Shown: positions 4,896 through 13,137 of the stretch, piece after piece
How positions within the stretch are numbered: position 1 is the first letter of the stretch
How the letters are laid out: every line of letters begins with the position of its first letter
Assembly: GCA_003445095.1 (NCBI GenBank)
Contig: DLVS01000289.1
Location: forward strand, 1 to 13,137
Direction: 5' to 3'
DNA length: 13,137 nt
Source: Verrucomicrobiales bacterium
Lineage (GTDB): Bacteria; Verrucomicrobiota; Verrucomicrobiia; Limisphaerales; UBA9464
Made by a program: the position numbers and the translations under genes
The notes under the pieces: model-generated
Database searches by the model: none
The model's input: only the letters and a program-made list of their open reading frames with translations
What the model was told of the DNA's origin: nothing

Positions 4896-7568
4896 TCATT
4901 CGTATTGTTCGGGTTTCTTCGAGGGAACGGTAATGCCGTCCTTCGGCGGAGTCTTCAGCGTGGAGAGATAGGCGAGAATGTCCTCGAGTTCTTGTTCTTT
5001 CAACAGCGCCCCAAGGGGTGGCATCGGCGAAATCGGAAGGTTCTCAAATCCCTTCGCCAGCTTGGCGTTGGGATCCATTAGGCTCTCCAGGATATAAGCC
5101 CGGTCGCCGCGAATCGCGATGCCGTCCAAGATGGGGCCGACGTCGCCGCCCTTTCCGCTCACCGTGTGGCAGGCCGCGCACGCCGCCGTGGGGCTGTTGA
5201 AGAAGAGTTCTTCGCCGCGCTTTGGATCGCCCGCCGTCACCTGGACTTCGTTCTCGCCGACGCCGGTCACCTGGTGGATGCGCCCGAGCAGCGTGAGGGA
5301 GTCGTTCAGGAAAGGATCGGTCGTATTGATGGGAATGCGGGATAATTGAGCAACGACCGTTTGGATCTCAGGGATTGTAGGGAACTCCAGCAGTTTCACG
5401 AAAGCAGCTTGGCGCGTGATGAGGTCGGGGTCCTGGATCACTGGGCTGCTGAAGAACAGTTGGAGGCCCGCTTCGTTCGCGGGCAGCGCGCGAATGGCGT
5501 TGCGACGCAGAGCGGCATCCTTACTCAGCAACACCGCTTGATGAGTATCCTTGTCCAGCGCGCCCATGCCTTCGAGCGCCCAGAGCGCGTGGATCGCGCC
5601 TTTGCCTCCGGCGTTGGAGCGGACGCGCTTTTTCAGTGCGGGCGCGGCGTCGGTGACCTTGTTGTCCACGAGCAGGCGTTGGGCGGTGAGGCTCCAGAAC
5701 TGGTTGCCGCTGTCGAGCGCGGCGACCAACTCGGAAGTCGGCGCCTTCGCCAGCGACTGGATCGCACTCTTCGGGCCGTCCTTCCACACAACGCGGTAAA
5801 TGCGGCCGTGGGTTTGGTCGCGCAGGTCGTTCTCCGTCTTGTACGCTCCACCCGGACCGGTGGTCGCCTGGACGCCGGCGGACTGCGGGCTCGGCGTCGG
5901 ATTGTGTTGAATGATGAAACTGTAGAAATCGATTACCCACACGGCGCCGTCAGGGCCGATTTCGGCGAAGATCGGCGACATCCATTCGTCGGCGCTGGCG
6001 AGCAAGTTGAAGCCGTCGGTTGCCTGGTAGCCGCCGCCGTCAGGCTGAATATCCATGATGCCGATGAGCTTCGCCGTGGGCTCGGTGACGAGGGCTTTGC
6101 CGTGCAAGCGCGGCGGCAGCGCATCGCTGACCAGGAAGGCGTGGCCGGCCGCGGCCGTGTAGCCGCCAAAGTTGTCCACCATGCGAACATTCGGCGTGTT
6201 CGGATGCATCCTCATGCCAGGAGCGAGCGACTTGGCGGAAGGCAGTCGGCGGACATTCGCGGTCGGCGCCGGCGCTTCCCCGGGCTTGTCATCGAGCCGG
6301 TAGCCCGGACGAAATCCGCCTCCTCCTCCGCCACCACGCCGTCCGGGGCCGGGCTGCGTGGGATTCAAAATGTGCGCAGGCAGGTAGCCGTAAAAGCTCG
6401 GATTGCCATTGGCTGTCGAGCCGAAGACATCGCCGGAGGCGTTCAAGCCCAATCCCCAAGTGTTGTTGTTGAACTGGTGGAGGAACTGGAGCTCGGAACC
6501 ATCCGCCTCGAAGCGGAAGATACCCTGGCCGAACTGCATGTCCTTCCCGCCGACGTTACCGCGGAAGTTCGAGTAGCCCACCGCGCCGTAGAGCCAGTTG
6601 TCGAAGCCGCGTCCCAGGCTGCTCTGCATCGCGTGCGAATCGCCCACGCCCCAGCCGGGAAGGACCACCTCACGAACGTCGGCCTGGTCGTCGCCATTGG
6701 TGTCCTTGAGGAACAGCATGTGGCGGGCTTCGGCGACCAGGACGCCGCCGTTCACGAACACCAGCGACGTGGCGAGGTTCAGCTTGTCGGCGAAGACAGT
6801 GAACTTGTCGGCCTTGCCGTCGCCATCGGTGTCCTCGCAAATCTTCACATCGGCCAGGCCCGGCTCGCCTTCGCCGACGAGGCCGTGCGGATAATCCCGC
6901 GCCTCGATCACCCAAGCGCGGCCTCGTTCATCCCAGGCCACCCAGATGGGCTTCACCACGTCCGGCTCGGCGGCGAAGAGCTGGAGTTCAAAGTCCGCGG
7001 GAACCTGCGTGTAACGCATGGAGTCCTTCGGCGACAGGGGCGCCTGGTAGCCGATTGGTTCCGGGCGGCGTTCATAATTCGGCACCTCGCCTGGCCGGCG
7101 TTGCAGCTGCGGCCGCGACGCCAACGAAGCTTCCCAGGCAGATTTGGCCTGCCGGCTGACGCCACTGAGTACCGCCTCGCGCAGGGTTGCATCCGCCGGA
7201 CGTTGGCCATCGGCATACTTGATCCAACCGTTGCCCTTGGCCTTGAAGCTCTCCAGTAAGCGCTGCTGGGGCGCGGCCAGTCCGGAGTCGGGCAGGACCT
7301 GCACCACGACGTCGAAGTGGCTCAGATACTTGTCGCTGAGGTGAGCGCCATCGGCGAGGTGATCGAAGTAGATCGCCTCAGGGGCCAAGGTTTGGCCGGG
7401 CAAATAGACATAGTTCGTGCGCGATCCGCTCCCTCCGGAACCACTGCTGCCGCCCTCGACGGGTCCCAGATACAGCACGCGCAGCGGACGGTCCGGGCCA
7501 TCGGCGGCTGAAGCGCTGAGGGCAATCAACCCCAGCAACAGTCCTAGAATAGGTTTCAAGTTTTTCAT
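4896..7568 (-). CDS. Secreted PVC-type dehydrogenase with C-terminal cytochrome c domain
   Basis: The 890-residue product starts with a signal peptide (about residues 1-22, ending ALSASAADG), so it acts in the periplasm. Residues about 28-150 look like a shortened ThuA/glutamine-amidotransferase-like region with a Ser-Gly-rich loop (39-49). From about 186 to 610 lies the beta-propeller of the Pirellula/Verrucomicrobium membrane-bound dehydrogenase type, with calcium-binding-like loops DTDGDGKAD (247-255) and DTNGDDQAD (289-297). A helical HEAT-like region follows. The end holds a cytochrome c domain: CAACH at 797-801 (bases 5166-5180) binds haem, and Met849 in SPMPP is the likely sixth ligand. 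Such proteins probably oxidise sugars or alcohols and pass electrons to the haem; the substrate is unknown. The ATG at 7568 precedes the signal peptide; the longer frame to 7793 is repeat-derived. Confidence 0.85.
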   Translation of the reverse strand: MKNLKPILGLLLGLIALSASAADGPDRPLRVLYLGPVEGGSSGSGGSGSRTNYVYLPGQTLAPEAIYFDHLADGAHLSDKYLSHFDVVVQVLPDSGLAAPQQRLLESFKAKGNGWIKYADGQRPADATLREAVLSGVSRQAKSAWEASLASRPQLQRRPGEVPNYERRPEPIGYQAPLSPKDSMRYTQVPADFELQLFAAEPDVVKPIWVAWDERGRAWVIEARDYPHGLVGEGEPGLADVKICEDTDGDGKADKFTVFADKLNLATSLVFVNGGVLVAEARHMLFLKDTNGDDQADVREVVLPGWGVGDSHAMQSSLGRGFDNWLYGAVGYSNFRGNVGGKDMQFGQGIFRFEADGSELQFLHQFNNNTWGLGLNASGDVFGSTANGNPSFYGYLPAHILNPTQPGPGRRGGGGGGGFRPGYRLDDKPGEAPAPTANVRRLPSAKSLAPGMRMHPNTPNVRMVDNFGGYTAAAGHAFLVSDALPPRLHGKALVTEPTAKLIGIMDIQPDGGGYQATDGFNLLASADEWMSPIFAEIGPDGAVWVIDFYSFIIQHNPTPSPQSAGVQATTGPGGAYKTENDLRDQTHGRIYRVVWKDGPKSAIQSLAKAPTSELVAALDSGNQFWSLTAQRLLVDNKVTDAAPALKKRVRSNAGGKGAIHALWALEGMGALDKDTHQAVLLSKDAALRRNAIRALPANEAGLQLFFSSPVIQDPDLITRQAAFVKLLEFPTIPEIQTVVAQLSRIPINTTDPFLNDSLTLLGRIHQVTGVGENEVQVTAGDPKRGEELFFNSPTAACAACHTVSGKGGDVGPILDGIAIRGDRAYILESLMDPNAKLAKGFENLPISPMPPLGALLKEQELEDILAYLSTLKTPPKDGITVPSKKPEQYE

Positions 7569-7596
7569 GCAAGAGTCAGCAGTGTTGGATGAATAG

Positions 7597-7630
7597 GCGG
7601 CCTTCGCCGCAGTGAATCCCAACGGGATTC
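7597..7630. promoter_or_regulatory. Two adjacent hairpins in the dehydrogenase leader
   Basis: Two perfect stems lie side by side: GCGGC-CTTC-GCCGC (7597-7610) and GAATCCC-AAC-GGGATTC (7614-7630). On the minus-strand transcript they fall about 30-60 bases before the ATG at 7568. They could influence mRNA stability or translation, or be one more dispersed repeat. No function is shown. Confidence 0.3.
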
Positions 7631-7698
7631 CCACGGGTTTACGGCGGCCCTGACGGCCCGCGTGACGCAACGCCGTGGCGGCCCCGTGGGGTTTTGAT

Positions 7699-7752
7699 GG
7701 TTCATGGGAGGTCCCTATTTCCAGATATGGACACGCCTTGCGGCCATGAACC
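7699..7752. repeat. 54-bp element with GGTTCAT/ATGAACC ends, copy 1
   Basis: The element begins GGTTCAT and ends with its exact reverse complement ATGAACC. The interior contains TTTCCA and GGACACGCCTTGCGGCC. It matches the copy at 7908-7962 over its full length and a diverged copy at 8084-8138. The terminal inverted repeats suggest a very small mobile or hairpin element. Confidence 0.6.
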
Positions 7753-7907
7753 GCCGAGAGGCTGTGGAGTGGGGCGGGAAGCGCCAGCGCCACGCCGCTT
7801 TTTCGCCGCGGCGGGTAGCCCGAGGCGAGGTATGACTCGATTCAACGCACGTCCGGCTGGCTGAAAGCGCCGTCGCGCTAACGCTTGCCGGCGCACTCCA
7901 AAAGGTC

Positions 7908-7956
7908 GGTTCATAGGTAGCCCCGATTTCCAAAGGTTGGACACGCCTTGCGGCCA

Positions 7957-7962
<6 letters not shown>
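7908..7962. repeat. 55-bp element with GGTTCAT/ATGAACC ends, copy 2
   Basis: Same ends as copy 1, with the shared interior GGACACGCCTTGCGGCC. It starts 209 bases to the right of copy 1 and its last bases form the left end of composite repeat copy 2. Confidence 0.6.
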
Positions 7963-12880
<4,918 letters not shown>

Positions 12881-12884
<4 letters not shown>

Positions 12885-13137
12885 AGCCTGACGCCCTCCG
12901 GCTCCAGCGTTTGTTCCAGGCAGTTCTGGAGCGCTTGGCGAATCCGCTGTAGGGCTTTGTACGTCGCGGTGACGGTACGCCCCGACTGGCCGGCTAAATT
13001 CGCGATCTCTTCGCGCCGGTAGTAATACCCTTCCACCAACGACCGCTGATCTTCCGGCAACCGGCCCAAACATCCTTCCAGACGTCTCAATTGCGCCTCG
13101 ATCTCCGGGCGCAGCTCTTCGCGACGCCGCGCCAGTT
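12881..13137 (-). CDS. ECF-like sigma factor, C-terminal part (5' end outside window)
   Basis: The open frame enters from the right edge and gives 84 residues ending PEGVRL. It contains a region 4 helix-turn-helix: LPEDQRSLVEGYYYRREEI then ANLAGQSGRTVTATYKALQR with IRQAL at the end, the -35 recognition part of sigma-70 family factors. The YYYRR.E.IA pattern followed by a FecR-LamG gene is typical of the sigma factors expanded in Planctomycetes and Verrucomicrobia. Region 2 is not in the window. The stop overlaps the next GTG start (12881-12884), so the sigma factor, FecR-LamG protein and esterase form one operon. Confidence 0.85.

Noticed and set aside
4498..4899. N-terminal extension of the galactose-binding-like protein beginning at an ATG that overlaps the dehydrogenase stop
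   Set aside because: The ATGA overlap looks like coupling, but the 134 codons translate the 100-bp inverted repeat and the composite repeat, and would bury the signal peptide.
5346..7259. A 637-codon plus-strand ORF opposite the dehydrogenase gene
   Set aside because: It lies entirely antisense to a well-supported gene with signal peptide, propeller and CAACH motif. Its translation is Arg/Val/Ala-rich with no domain pattern, as expected for a GC-rich shadow frame.

Overview
The window looks like a GC-rich genome fragment from the Planctomycetes-Verrucomicrobia superphylum, most likely Verrucomicrobiota. The grounds are a large secreted dehydrogenase with a terminal haem-binding domain of the Pirellula/Verrucomicrobium type, a small sigma factor followed by a membrane FecR-LamG protein, and many short palindromic repeats between genes. 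This placement is inference from family content.

Left part, plus strand (1-3783): a defence-island remnant. In order it holds the C-terminal part of a reverse transcriptase of the defence/Abi-like type, a 70-codon chimeric ORF, an abortive-infection (Abi_C) protein, a HipA-like kinase and a DUF3037 protein. The 70-codon ORF reads as a type I restriction hsdR N-terminus fused to an hsdS C-terminus. A second broken hsdR N-terminus follows DUF3037. Both hsdR fragments carry a related short hairpin element at the same codon position, silent in frame in the first and frame-breaking in the second. My reading is that these are the accessory genes of one or two decayed type I restriction operons whose hsdM, hsdS and hsdR cores were deleted.

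Right part, minus strand (3829-13137): read in transcription order, this begins with the C-terminus of an ECF-like sigma factor, then a FecR-LamG membrane protein, then a secreted esterase. The two junctions are 4-bp GTGA/ATGA overlaps, so these three form a tight operon. Further downstream on the same strand come a second secreted esterase with two duplicated N-terminal beta domains, an 890-residue secreted dehydrogenase/cytochrome c, and a small secreted galactose-binding-like protein. These last genes are separated by repeat-rich spacers. All have signal peptides or membrane segments, suggesting an extracytoplasmic degradation or oxidation programme, perhaps for polysaccharide esters; no substrate can be read from the sequence.

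The spacers hold several repeat families: a composite repeat of about 265 bp present in two spacers, a 54-55 bp element with GGTTCAT/ATGAACC ends, a 100-bp inverted-repeat element, and CTCTGCG-type palindromes. These repeats often stay open in frame, so three genes have spurious upstream extensions, which I trimmed to the start before the signal peptide. No tRNA, rRNA or CRISPR array was seen.
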